Shown piece after piece: positions 51,997 through 60,789 of a stretch of DNA of 64,000 nt. The DNA is taken from contig JBIIAO010000004.1 in assembly GCA_044239865.1 (NCBI GenBank), forward strand, positions 62,001-126,000, in the 5' to 3' direction. The notes under the pieces are model-generated. The model saw only the letters and a program-made list of their open reading frames with translations, searched no databases and had not been told where the DNA came from. The stretch is from CAIZGX01 sp044239865. Its GTDB lineage: Bacteria > Bacteroidota > Bacteroidia > Flavobacteriales_D > Sanyastnellaceae. Made by a program: the position numbers and the translations under genes. Position 1 is the first letter of the stretch. Each line of letters starts with the position of its first letter.

Positions 51997-53508
51997 TTTC
52001 AGAAGATCTTCTTTCGACTTAGGTCTTTCATTTTCGCGCCAAATAAAGTCATCTAATTTGAATTGAGAGGCCTTGGCTTTTTGAATGCTGTTGTACAAAC
52101 TATTTGGTTCATTCTCCAGTGCAACTTTTTGTATCGTTTTTGCCGCCATTTCAATACGAATGTTTGAGCAATCCGAACGGTTCAGTCCACTAATCTTTGT
52201 TCTTTTATTTTTTTCTTCTGTAGAGAAGTAGGCAAGCTGCCCGTTTCCTTTTATTTGAACCTCGTTAAGATCGTTTTTTATGAACTGCCCATGGAGGGAT
52301 TTTCCTTTTATTTGATTGAAATAGCCAGGGACAACTTCAGATGCTAAAAAACTTTTTTCAGGAACAAAAAGAAAATCTAAACTGTCGTTTTTGAAGTGCA
52401 AATTAATTTCCGATCCCGTTAGTTGATTAGCGTCGTTCCAGAGCACAGGAGAGTAGAACATGCGCATAATCGAATCTGCCTCTGAAAGTGACAGTGAGTC
52501 GCACTTTCCTTGCAGGTCTTTGCTAAAAAGGAGGACGTGGTGATACGCTTTTATATCACGATTTTCAGCACCTGTTTTTTTTGCAAAAAGAGTGTCTGCT
52601 ACGATAAAGAGTGTATCCTTGTTTTCGAGTATTTTTTCAAGGATACTTTTTCCAGTTACCCATGAAATTTCGTTCAACTCTTCGTGTCTTCCGTAATTAC
52701 CGCGTATGGTTAAATCGGAGTTGTTATCAAGGATGACAACATTCTGAAAAGCTTCGCCCCATTTTTCTTTTCCGTTATAAAAAATACTATCGCCGAAAAG
52801 GGTTTGCTCTTTTGATTTTACACGAGCGTTTTTTTTGAAACTGCAAGTCTCTATTTTAGAATTGAAGTAACCGTTCTCGCATTTAATTTCAAGGTCTTTT
52901 CCTTTGATGGTTGTAGGTCCGTAGAAATAGGAGATTTCGGTTACTGTGTTGTACAGCATGGTATCAGAGACAACTGTATAGTCTTTGTTTTTTACCGTGA
53001 CTTTTCTCCTAAATGTGAAGTTGTTTGACGGGCTGTGGTAACGACCTGTTTGGGAAACTAATTCATTGTTGTTTTTGCTGGAAATAACTTTTCCTCCTCC
53101 AGAATAAGTCGCCACTTCGGACCTCATGTTATAAGACATATTCGGAGAAGTAAGGGTCATTCCTCCGTCGGTGAATATGCAATTTTCATTCAGTGTGGCC
53201 GACTGCGAGGCGTCAGTAAAGAACAATCTTTTTCCCGAAATACTATATTCACCTGGTTTGTTTACGCGAATGTTTCCGAATGCTTGAAAATTCCCATTGC
53301 TGAATTTGTATGCAGAGTCGCAATAAAAATCAGTTCCGTCGAATTTTAAATGAACATGGCCAATGAGCCGCTGCCCATTGATTAGATTTTTATTGAATGC
53401 AATTTTATCGGCGTGCACCAATTGCACGTGTTTGCCTTGAGCCGTTGACTTCTGAGAGATCAGAAATACGGAAAGCGCAACAATAACTATTTTGACGAAG
53501 TTATATAT
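51985..53508 (-). CDS. OstA/LptA-like periplasmic protein, start codon unclear
   Basis: LptA-type proteins bridge LPS across the periplasm by stacked beta-jelly-roll units. This one shows repeated OstA strands (LINGQRLIGHVHLKFDGTDF, GNIRVNKPGEYSISG, MTLTSPNMSYNMRSEVATYSGGG, YTVVSDTMLYN). From the first in-frame standard start (GTG at 53427) it would be 480 residues with no signal. The same frame stays open upstream to a stop at the purA end and encodes KIVIVALSVFLISQKSTAQG, a good signal peptide, but contains no ATG, GTG or TTG. I mark the start at ATA (53506-53508); ATT at 53482-53484 is another choice. Without the signal the protein could not reach the periplasm, so a non-standard start or a base change is likely. 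Confidence 0.72.
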   Translation of the reverse strand: MYNFVKIVIVALSVFLISQKSTAQGKHVQLVHADKIAFNKNLINGQRLIGHVHLKFDGTDFYCDSAYKFSNGNFQAFGNIRVNKPGEYSISGKRLFFTDASQSATLNENCIFTDGGMTLTSPNMSYNMRSEVATYSGGGKVISSKNNNELVSQTGRYHSPSNNFTFRRKVTVKNKDYTVVSDTMLYNTVTEISYFYGPTTIKGKDLEIKCENGYFNSKIETCSFKKNARVKSKEQTLFGDSIFYNGKEKWGEAFQNVVILDNNSDLTIRGNYGRHEELNEISWVTGKSILEKILENKDTLFIVADTLFAKKTGAENRDIKAYHHVLLFSKDLQGKCDSLSLSEADSIMRMFYSPVLWNDANQLTGSEINLHFKNDSLDFLFVPEKSFLASEVVPGYFNQIKGKSLHGQFIKNDLNEVQIKGNGQLAYFSTEEKNKRTKISGLNRSDCSNIRIEMAAKTIQKVALENEPNSLYNSIQKAKASQFKLDDFIWRENERPKSKEDLLKLRE

Positions 53509-53518
53509 TGTTCGAAGT

Positions 53519-54787
53519 TTATCTTACGATGGTTTGTTCACGGTCAGGACCAACAGATACATAAGTTATTGGAATTTCCAATTCCTTTTCAATGAACGCA
53601 ATGTATTCTGAAAGTTCTGCTGGAAAAGCTTCAATGGTTCTGATTTTCGTTAAATCTGTATTCCATCCTTTGAGGGTGGTGTAGACAGGTTCAACTTTTC
53701 CATCCAATAAATCGTATGGCATTTCGTCTGTTTGAACGCCATTAATTTTATAATGCGTGCAAACATGGATTTCCTCAAATATGCTCAACACATCTGCTTT
53801 CATCATGTATAATTCGGTGATGCCGTTCAAACGACAAGCATAGCGAAGAGCAGGAATGTCTAACCAACCGCAGCGACGCGCCCTTCCTGTTGTTGATCCG
53901 AATTCATTTCCTTCTTTACGCATTCTTTCTCCCACTTCATTTTCTAATTCGGTTGGAAAAGGACCGCTACCTACACGCGTACAATAGGCCTTAAAAATCC
54001 CGAAGGCCGAACCAATAGAATTCGGGGCAATGCCAAGACCCGTGCAGGCTCCGGCTGCAACGGTATTGCTAGAAGTCACAAACGGATATGATCCGAAATC
54101 GATGTCGAGAAGTGAACCCTGAGCACCTTCCGCCAAAATCTTTTTGTCTTCGCGAATAGCTTTGTGCAAATAGTTCTCGCTGTCTATGAAAGTTAATGTT
54201 TTTAAAATGTCAATTCCCTTGAACCAAGCGGTTTCCATTTCATCTAATGAATATTCAAATTGAAAATGCGAAAGCATCTTCTTGTGCTTTTCTACAAGGG
54301 TATTGTATTTCTCGATGAAGTTATCAGATAGAATATCTCCGATACGCAATCCGTTTCTTCCGGTTTTGTCCATGTATGTCGGACCAATTCCTTTCAATGT
54401 AGAACCTATTTTAGATTTGCCCTTTTCTGCTTCAGATGCTGCATCTAAAAGTTTGTGAGTGGGGAGAATGAGGTGTGCCTTTTTCGAAATTAAAAGTCGT
54501 GAAGCGACATCAACATTTTTCGCATTTAGCTTTTCTATTTCTGTGGCGAAAACGATAGGGTCAATGACAACTCCATTTCCAACTACATTGGTAACATGGT
54601 CATGAAAAATACCGCTTGGAATGGTGTGAAGAACGTGTTTCGTTCCGTTAAATTCGAGGGTGTGCCCGGCATTTGGTCCGCCTTGAAATCGTGCAACGAT
54701 ATCATATTTTGGAGTTAATACATCGACAATTTTTCCTTTTCCTTCGTCGCCCCATTGGAGGCCTAACAATACGTCTACTTTGCTCAT
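53519..54787 (-). CDS. purA: Adenylosuccinate synthetase
   Basis: PurA joins IMP and aspartate with GTP in AMP synthesis. The 422-residue enzyme has the P-loop-like GLQWGDEGKGKIVD (about 8-21), GGPNAGHT, the KGIGPTYMDKTGRNG segment, GAQGSLLDIDFGSYPFVTSSNT and the C-terminal PDREQTIVR. It is full length. The OstA-like gene follows directly and is probably co-transcribed. Confidence 0.97.
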   Translation of the reverse strand: MSKVDVLLGLQWGDEGKGKIVDVLTPKYDIVARFQGGPNAGHTLEFNGTKHVLHTIPSGIFHDHVTNVVGNGVVIDPIVFATEIEKLNAKNVDVASRLLISKKAHLILPTHKLLDAASEAEKGKSKIGSTLKGIGPTYMDKTGRNGLRIGDILSDNFIEKYNTLVEKHKKMLSHFQFEYSLDEMETAWFKGIDILKTLTFIDSENYLHKAIREDKKILAEGAQGSLLDIDFGSYPFVTSSNTVAAGACTGLGIAPNSIGSAFGIFKAYCTRVGSGPFPTELENEVGERMRKEGNEFGSTTGRARRCGWLDIPALRYACRLNGITELYMMKADVLSIFEEIHVCTHYKINGVQTDEMPYDLLDGKVEPVYTTLKGWNTDLTKIRTIEAFPAELSEYIAFIEKELEIPITYVSVGPDREQTIVR

Positions 54788-54803
54788 TCTGATTTGTAAA
54801 GCA

Positions 54804-54811
54804 CAAAAGTA
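54804..54811 (-). promoter_or_regulatory. purA -7 box
   Basis: The minus-strand TACTTTTG fits TAnnTTTG, the same octamer as glyA, 16 nt before the purA ATG. The -33 element is not clear. Confidence 0.45.
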
Positions 54812-54816
54812 GTGGG

Positions 54817-56163
54817 TTATTCAAAATAAGCCTTATTTTCTTCTAGGAAATTTTCCAACTTACTTCTCATAATGAGTCTGCTAATGACTTTCATGTTGGA
54901 ATCAAGGGCAATTAGTGTTGGTGTTGAAGGGGAAGGGTAGTGCTTAGCGAGAAACGGTCGCTTGTCCATAGGGGGTAGTACGTTGATCCAAGGCTGTTGA
55001 TGTTTTGTAAGATGATTTTTCCAAGGCGCTTCTTCTTTATCAATAGAGATTGCATAAACTTCGAGGCCCTTGTCTTGGTATTTCTTATAGACCTCTTGAA
55101 GCTGCGGGTGGAACTCTTCACAATGGGAGCAGTTACTTCGCCAGAACATGACTAACGTGATTTTATTCTTTTTGCATGTTTCTTCTAGTGAAATGGTTTT
55201 TCCCTCTGCATTCGGATATTTGAGCTCTGCGGCTTTTTTTCCAGGGGTGCAGTTTTTGAGTGATTCTATGAGATTTTTTGTGTTAACATTGAACGAAGTG
55301 TTATCGGAACAACCTTCAGCGTAGTTATTCAGATAGTAAGCTAGGCCGCCTTCGTTTTTATAGTCTAACATTTTATTTAAAATGAAGGAATGAAGGAACT
55401 GATTCACAGCTTCATTTTCACCCATTCGCCCTAGAAGTTCATCAGTGAATTTCTGAGCGTATTCTTTCGGATAGGCTTTGTAAAGTTGAGTGAAATATTG
55501 ATTTAATCCGCGAATAAAGGCGTAGTGAAATAGAATGTTTTCATTGTTATAATCGACATTTCCAAGAAAATGTTTGAAATATATAGTACTGTCGAATTGC
55601 ATGAAATCATGCGAAAGTCTTCGAGAGAATAGAGGCCCAAAGTTCTCGTATACTTCAGATTTTTCTCCTTCTATTCCTTTTTCGATTATTGAATTGTTAA
55701 GGACTTTTTGTTTATTCAGAAAGGCAGGGTGCGTAACCGATTTATATAAGTCATATTCGATTTGCTGATTGCTGTAGAGTGTTGCCAATTCAACATAATT
55801 AGTTTGTTCTAATGAACTGAAAAGCGAGATGGGAAGACCTTTTAGCGTTGAAAAATCAATGGTTAAATCAATTAAGTTCGGAAGTGTTTTAGGGTTCAAG
55901 TAAAAATCGGTCCAACACTTTCCTGTTCCGGAAAAACGCAAGCGGTATTGTCCAATGTGTGAAGGGGCAAAAGGAAATGTTAAATCACCGTAATTGTTTA
56001 ATTCAGCATTATCAAGTATTTGCCACTGGTCTTTTTCGAAGGCTTCCAGAAAGACTTTTTTAGAGTACTGTGCAGGAATATTTTCAACATGAAGCTTGAG
56101 ATTCGTTTGTCCGAATCCAACCAGAAGGCAGGCAGCGAATATGAGAGTTAAAATTGATTTCAT
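54817..56163 (-). CDS. TlpA-like thiol-disulfide oxidoreductase with large N-domain
   Basis: The 448-residue protein has a signal peptide (ILTLIFAACLLVGFGQ) and a C-terminal thioredoxin fold (about 315-448) with the redox motif CSHC at residues 345-348 and a cis-Pro region PSTPTLIAL. The first 300 residues look like the N-terminal domain (DUF4369/DUF5106 type) of Bacteroidota TlpA proteins. It probably reduces or isomerises disulfides in the periplasm. The upstream terminator (56171-56195) separates it from the lipoprotein genes. Confidence 0.8.
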   Translation of the reverse strand: MKSILTLIFAACLLVGFGQTNLKLHVENIPAQYSKKVFLEAFEKDQWQILDNAELNNYGDLTFPFAPSHIGQYRLRFSGTGKCWTDFYLNPKTLPNLIDLTIDFSTLKGLPISLFSSLEQTNYVELATLYSNQQIEYDLYKSVTHPAFLNKQKVLNNSIIEKGIEGEKSEVYENFGPLFSRRLSHDFMQFDSTIYFKHFLGNVDYNNENILFHYAFIRGLNQYFTQLYKAYPKEYAQKFTDELLGRMGENEAVNQFLHSFILNKMLDYKNEGGLAYYLNNYAEGCSDNTSFNVNTKNLIESLKNCTPGKKAAELKYPNAEGKTISLEETCKKNKITLVMFWRSNCSHCEEFHPQLQEVYKKYQDKGLEVYAISIDKEEAPWKNHLTKHQQPWINVLPPMDKRPFLAKHYPSPSTPTLIALDSNMKVISRLIMRSKLENFLEENKAYFE

Positions 56164-56170
56164 GGTGAAA

Positions 56171-56195
56171 AAAAAAGGTCACCGAAGTGACCTTT
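56171..56195 (-). terminator. Terminator after the short LPP20 gene
   Basis: A 9-bp perfect stem (56174-56182 with 56187-56195) around CGAA is followed on the minus strand by a run of T. It lies 17 nt past the stop at 56212. Confidence 0.88.
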
Positions 56196-56211
56196 CTGAA
56201 GAGGTTAAAGA

Positions 56212-56793
56212 TTATTTACCTTGAGAAAGTTTCTCCATTTCTTTGTCGAAAGTTTCTTTGAATTTCTCGTAGTTGTAGTCAGCCTTTAATTTGTCGTTTT
56301 TAGACAAGCCGCTTTGGTAAGCATCTGCGATAGTATTTCCGCTTAACTCAAGAGCAACGTAGCTTACATAAGTTCCGTCAGGACGTTGAGTTAACTTTTC
56401 ACAAATTTCGATACATCCACGAAGTTCTTGATCTACAACTGTGCGAGCCATTTCGTTGAAAGACTCAGTAACTTCTTCTTTGTTGTTTACTTCAGTAGAG
56501 TTTACATAGTTGTCACCAACAATTTTCATTGTAGCGCTGATGGTTTTTCCCATTTCAGACATTGCGTTTGAACGTGCTTTTTTCTTAGCAGTTTCGCGAT
56601 CCATGCTCTCACCAGTAGCGGTAGAACGGAAAGCTTCTTTTGTGCTTTTGTATTCAGAACCCGAGCAATACTCGTTGATGATTACTTCTCCTTTTGGATC
56701 TGGAGTTTTCACTTCGTCTTTGTTCTTTTTACAAGACGGTATAGCAATCATTGTCACTGCAGCAATTGCTAAAAGGGTAATACGTGTTTTCAT
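56212..56793 (-). CDS. LPP20-like lipoprotein, short form
   Basis: The 193-residue protein has a lipobox with Cys21 (IPSCKKNK). The mature part contains the LPP20 pattern of Lys/Ala-rich helix plus strand (DRETAKKKARSNAMSEMGKTISATMK, ESFNEMARTVVDQELRGCIEICEKL), then a YVSYVALELSG strand. LPP20 proteins act as envelope structural components in some bacteria; function here is unknown. A -7 box TAAGTTTG at 56844-56837 suggests its own promoter inside the end of the previous gene. Confidence 0.72.
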   Translation of the reverse strand: MKTRITLLAIAAVTMIAIPSCKKNKDEVKTPDPKGEVIINEYCSGSEYKSTKEAFRSTATGESMDRETAKKKARSNAMSEMGKTISATMKIVGDNYVNSTEVNNKEEVTESFNEMARTVVDQELRGCIEICEKLTQRPDGTYVSYVALELSGNTIADAYQSGLSKNDKLKADYNYEKFKETFDKEMEKLSQGK

Positions 56794-56836
56794 TTTGTCA
56801 AGATATTAGTTGAATTGATGTTTTCAGTTATTGTGC

Positions 56837-56844
56837 CAAACTTA
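56837..56844 (-). promoter_or_regulatory. Possible promoter box of the short LPP20 gene
   Basis: The minus-strand TAAGTTTG fits TAnnTTTG, 43 nt before the ATG and overlapping the end of the LPP20-like gene upstream. The -33 element is absent. Confidence 0.33.
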
Positions 56845-58224
56845 CAAAATAATTTTTATTATTTCGCTAATCAGCGTTGTTTCAATATTTTCTCTTTCTT
56901 TTTTGTACGCCTCTAAGACGGCATTCTCATGTGAAAGTTGAACGCCTTTAACCCCATTAATGCTATGTTCATATATTGCTGAGTTTGTCTTGCTGTCATT
57001 CACGGTAACCTTTCCGTCGATGTATGCTACTTTAAAGCCTTGAATATCCTCACCCGCTCTTGGATTGATATTTATGTATATGATGTAATCTGCAGTGGTT
57101 TCATTAATTGAAATTCTCATGCCTTTACCTATAAGTGTGTTGCGTGTAATTTCTGCCAGGCTTGTCGTTTTAGTTCCATCGAGTTTAAATTCATTAGAAG
57201 AGACAAAAAAGCTAGGGGCTAAAACTTCAATTGGAATTTTTCGTTTGTCGGTGTTTATCCCGGCAATTAATGCGTTGGCAAGGTCTGAGTCTAAGTCCTG
57301 AGGAACCAAGGCGTCAATTACCAAACTCAATTCAAGAGAGTTGTTTTTTGCTTTAAGGCTAACATTGTCAATGTCTGCAAGAATTATCCCGTCGTTATCC
57401 GACATTACAGTCTTTGGTTTCATGTAATTGTCTCGCTGGTAAACATAAGATACGTTTATTCCGCGAACCCCTTCACCTTTGTAGGTAATCATAACTGGCA
57501 CCTGTGTTTTGAAGGTGTTTGAAGAGGAAAGTACAATATTTTTAAGTGGCGTCTCGAAGCGAAGGTCAGCGAGAACCGCACGAATTTCAGAGAACAATTC
57601 GTTGTCTAGGAAAATGTCATTGCCATTTTCATCTTTCATTTGATTTACTTCCGTCCAGTAGGGTTTCAAAGCGAATAAACCGTGATAGAATAAATCTATA
57701 GCAGAAGGAATGTTTCCCAATTTTTTAGCTTCTCTTCCTTTTTTTAAAAAATCTAGTGCAGAACGTAAAGTGTTTTCTTTTTTCTGAGCTTTCTTGTTTT
57801 GGTATTCGTACTTGTTCAGCTTATAATAAATAGCGTACATCTCTTTGTCTTCCCATATTCCTGAAACTTCATAATCTTCTAATAATTCAGAGGACGAGGT
57901 AGTAACGTTCGAACTAAAACTTTCACTGAAGGCTTTGTTCACTTCCATAGTATTGAAAAACGTTTGACCTTCAACCTTTACAGAAATTTCTGTTGCAAGG
58001 TCATTCAGCGCGAGTTTTTTGGCGATGGCTTGGTAGTCGGCAGGCTGCGTGGTTTTCGAGCAAGTGGCAATACCAATGTAATACGAAGAGTTAACCGGAC
58101 GAGTAGATACCCATTCTGGCTTAGGCTGAGGCGGTGGCACAACAGTTTTAACACTGTCTTTACCCCCACAAGCTGCGAGAAGAAATATCCCTAGGAATAG
58201 CGTATATTTTAAAAGTAATTTCAT
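56842..58224 (-). CDS. LPP20 family lipoprotein, long form
   Basis: The 460-residue protein has lipobox LAAC (Cys19). An LPP20 domain spans about residues 37-150 (PEWVSTRPVNSSYYIGIATC ... KKLALNDLATEISVKVEG), then a helical TPR-like segment (LDFLKKGREAKKLGNIPSAIDLFYHGLFAL) and a beta-rich C-terminus. Its ATG overlaps the stop of the CsgG-like gene (TAATG). With the CsgG-like and DUF4476 genes it forms one operon. Confidence 0.75.
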   Translation of the reverse strand: MKLLLKYTLFLGIFLLAACGGKDSVKTVVPPPQPKPEWVSTRPVNSSYYIGIATCSKTTQPADYQAIAKKLALNDLATEISVKVEGQTFFNTMEVNKAFSESFSSNVTTSSSELLEDYEVSGIWEDKEMYAIYYKLNKYEYQNKKAQKKENTLRSALDFLKKGREAKKLGNIPSAIDLFYHGLFALKPYWTEVNQMKDENGNDIFLDNELFSEIRAVLADLRFETPLKNIVLSSSNTFKTQVPVMITYKGEGVRGINVSYVYQRDNYMKPKTVMSDNDGIILADIDNVSLKAKNNSLELSLVIDALVPQDLDSDLANALIAGINTDKRKIPIEVLAPSFFVSSNEFKLDGTKTTSLAEITRNTLIGKGMRISINETTADYIIYININPRAGEDIQGFKVAYIDGKVTVNDSKTNSAIYEHSINGVKGVQLSHENAVLEAYKKERENIETTLISEIIKIIL

Positions 58225-59594
58225 TAAGGAACGAGCGTTTGCATTTGTGTTTTCACGTTGTCCGCGATTTTCTTGGCAATTTCAATATACAAATCATTTG
58301 CTAAATCATTTCCCTCGCGCAAATTTCTACGAGCGCTGAGCATGTCTTTCAGGGTGTTGCGATCGCGATTGTTCGTGTTCACCACATTGCCGTTAGCGGG
58401 GAACAGATTATTCGCGTTTCCCCCATAGATTGCATAAATTACTTCGTCTTTTTTCTTTTCAGTAAAGACGTCGTTCTTAATTAATGAAGCTGTTTCTATG
58501 GATGTCATTTTATATTGAATAGTAACATTCGATTCTGCGTAGTTGTAATACTCATCGAATTGAATTGGTTTGTACTCGGTGTCGTAAAAAGTTTTCCCTT
58601 CGGAATTCACCTTTTTCACTTGATATGATTCGAAACCATTCCGAGTGACTTTGCGAATCTGACCATTTTGAACGGAGTGATTTAGCACTGTTCCGGTAAT
58701 TAGAGCCCTCGCACCGGAAATTTTTCCGATTTCAACAGCATTTGATTCTGAAAAAACACCACTCATTTGATTGCGTTGTTCTGCCAAAATGTTATTCAGA
58801 TTTTCTCTATCGATTACATGTAAAAACGGGTCGTTAATTTGTGTAAGCGCGTTCAAAATATAAGCTGTTGCTTTGGTGTCGCTACCTTGCATATTCGTCC
58901 CATTAGTGAATGGAAGCAGGGCAATGGTGTACTTGCCTTTGTCGAGACACTTCTGCTTAAGGTCCGCAGACTCTTTATAGCCCAATTTACGTTCTTCAAC
59001 TTTCAAGAAGTTAGAATACGCTGTGCGGTAATGTTTTGCTTCGAGTTCCGCGACAGCTTTTTGATAAATGGGCTCTAAGTATGCGATGTCTTTTAAATCT
59101 CCTGCATCTTTAAAATTTGGGTCAAGTCTACTTATTTCATTGAAGTTCGTTTCAGCATCGGTGAACTTATTTTCTTCAAGAAGTTTTGTCCCTTGTTCGT
59201 ACAAATCGGTTAGAAATGATTTTTTTACTTTTTCAAAATCGCCATTGTAAAAATCGGGGATTTGAAGTTCAACTCCAACACCAATAATTTTTGCTCGATA
59301 ATCTCTTGCTGAAATGAACGCGTATACAGCCTCTTTTTTGTTGCCAAAACTACTTTTCTGGCTGAAATCACTGAGCATGGCGTTTAAAACAGTTTGCCCT
59401 GTTTTCTTCAACCCTATTTGAGCGTCAATGTTTGCGCGCTTTTTCCAAAGTGCGGTATAGTAGCTTTCAGATGCTTCTTTATTAAGTCCAGCTGCTTCTT
59501 GCTTTTGACCAAGTTTGGTATAATGTTTACTATTTTGACATGCTTGTGTACCAAGCAAGAGCAATGCAGTTAAGATGTAGAGCCAGTTTTTCAT
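58224..59594 (-). CDS. CsgG/HfaB-like outer-membrane lipoprotein with TPR-like N-domain
   Basis: The 456-residue lipoprotein (Cys19 in GTQACQNSK) has helical repeats in the first half (AETNFNEISRLDPNFKDAGDL, AYSNFLKVEERKLGYKESADL). A CsgG-like domain follows from about residue 215: TIALLPFTNG, RENLNNILAEQRNQMSG, GKISGARALITGTVL. CsgG forms an outer-membrane secretion ring in curli systems. It starts 2 nt after the DUF4476 stop. No curli-like subunit gene is visible, so its cargo, if any, is unknown. Confidence 0.78.
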   Translation of the reverse strand: MKNWLYILTALLLLGTQACQNSKHYTKLGQKQEAAGLNKEASESYYTALWKKRANIDAQIGLKKTGQTVLNAMLSDFSQKSSFGNKKEAVYAFISARDYRAKIIGVGVELQIPDFYNGDFEKVKKSFLTDLYEQGTKLLEENKFTDAETNFNEISRLDPNFKDAGDLKDIAYLEPIYQKAVAELEAKHYRTAYSNFLKVEERKLGYKESADLKQKCLDKGKYTIALLPFTNGTNMQGSDTKATAYILNALTQINDPFLHVIDRENLNNILAEQRNQMSGVFSESNAVEIGKISGARALITGTVLNHSVQNGQIRKVTRNGFESYQVKKVNSEGKTFYDTEYKPIQFDEYYNYAESNVTIQYKMTSIETASLIKNDVFTEKKKDEVIYAIYGGNANNLFPANGNVVNTNNRDRNTLKDMLSARRNLREGNDLANDLYIEIAKKIADNVKTQMQTLVP

Positions 59595-59596
59595 AA

Positions 59597-60670
59597 TTAT
59601 TTCGTTTCGATATATTCATTCAACTCTTCGGTGCTCGAGTCGAAAGTAAATCCTTGACTAACGTTAAAGTAGTTGTTCTGGTCAAAGCAGTAATCGTAAG
59701 CGAACTTAGCAAAATCTAAGCGACTGTCTTCGAATCCGAAAATTGCCATGATTTCTTGAATTTGATCTGTTGTCAAACAATTAGCTTTAGCCACTTGTTT
59801 CGCGGTCGAAAGGCGTGTGTCATCAAATCCTTTGCTAGAAATAGATTGTTTTGCTTTACCAAAGCTTGCAGCATCCATAGAACGAGTGCAATTTCCATTT
59901 CCTCCAATTGTTGCATTTGTTGGTTGGTTGTTTGCTGGTTCACTTGGACGAGTAGTATGAGCAGGAACAGTTGAATTAGAGGTGGTAGATGAAGTACTGG
60001 TGGTTGTCGTAGTAGTTGTTGTACCGTTGGTTTGCACATCCATATTGGGAACGTTCATGTTAATACCCATGTTCATACCGTCGACATTAATGTTCATGCC
60101 AACGTTGCCATTGGTGCCTGTTTCATTGATATTCACGTTCATACCCATATTTACTCCGTCTACATTGATATTCATTCCAATATTTCCAGTGTTATTCTGC
60201 GTTGAATTAGTTCCAGTAGTAGTGGTGGTAGTTGTTTTGCTATTTCCACCGTCTAGTGCTGGCGCGTCAGGCGCATCATCCACAACCGCAAAATCCTTTA
60301 CTGAATTATTGTCTGTGTTGGTATTTGCTTTTGAAGTGGCTGAAATAGCGTTTTCTGTGTAATAACGGAGAATATATTCCCCCTTTTTATTTTTCTTGAT
60401 TTGATAGGTAACCTCCATGCCCGGATGAAGTGCGAAATTGTTGTTGGAAAAATCGGCTAGAGTGGCATCTTGGAAATCTACGCGCGCTTGATAAAACTCA
60501 GAAGTGAGGCCTTGAAGTTTCACATTTGAAAGGGGTGAACTGTTCATAGATTCACCGTTTAAGTAAAGCGTGAATTTTTCCCCTGCTTCAGAATAAATTA
60601 CAGCATTCATTTGAGCGAAAACGTTCGTGAAGGCAGTCAGAGTGATAATAAGGAGTAAAGTTTTTTTCAT
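59597..60670 (-). CDS. DUF4476 protein with Asn/Thr repeat region
   Basis: The 357-residue protein has a signal peptide ending at VFAQ, a beta-rich N-domain (20-110), low-complexity sequence, and a C-terminal DUF4476 domain (about 260-350) made of helical repeats (MDAASFGKAKQSISSKGFDD, TTDQIQEIMAIFGFEDSRLD). The middle has Thr runs and two near copies of an 18-residue unit (163-180 and 189-206; NxGMNINVDGxNMG). It is first in the CsgG/LPP20 operon. Function is unknown. Confidence 0.78.
   Translation of the reverse strand: MKKTLLLIITLTAFTNVFAQMNAVIYSEAGEKFTLYLNGESMNSSPLSNVKLQGLTSEFYQARVDFQDATLADFSNNNFALHPGMEVTYQIKKNKKGEYILRYYTENAISATSKANTNTDNNSVKDFAVVDDAPDAPALDGGNSKTTTTTTTGTNSTQNNTGNIGMNINVDGVNMGMNVNINETGTNGNVGMNINVDGMNMGINMNVPNMDVQTNGTTTTTTTTSTSSTTSNSTVPAHTTRPSEPANNQPTNATIGGNGNCTRSMDAASFGKAKQSISSKGFDDTRLSTAKQVAKANCLTTDQIQEIMAIFGFEDSRLDFAKFAYDYCFDQNNYFNVSQGFTFDSSTEELNEYIETK
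60038..60184 (-). repeat. Repeat block in the DUF4476 gene
   Basis: The block encodes two copies of an 18-residue Asn/Met-rich unit with diverged DNA, so the repeat is older than the exact copies in the TPR-like gene. Confidence 0.7.
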
Positions 60671-60775
60671 CAGTTCAATTTTCTGTTGTGGAGGTAAATT
60701 TAGTTATGTTTTCATCTTTATAAAAGTTTATGCCAAAAAATAAAATCTAAGGAAACAGAACCCAGGTGGATTGGT

Positions 60776-60783
60776 TAACTTTG
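60776..60783 (+). promoter_or_regulatory. Possible near-leaderless promoter box
   Basis: TAACTTTG fits TAnnTTTG and ends 6 nt before the ATG at 60790. The in-frame GTG at 60766 lies before the box, which supports the ATG start. No TTG is seen at -33. Confidence 0.4.
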
Positions 60784-60789
60784 TTTGCG

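Noticed and set aside
59982..60362. 126-residue hydrophobic Val/Ile-rich ORF on the plus strand
   Set aside because: It is the mirror of the Asn/Thr repeats of the DUF4476 gene and is produced by the repeat composition.
60766..60789. GTG start for the saccharopine-type gene
   Set aside because: It would lie upstream of the -7 box; the ATG at 60790 fits the Rossmann start better.
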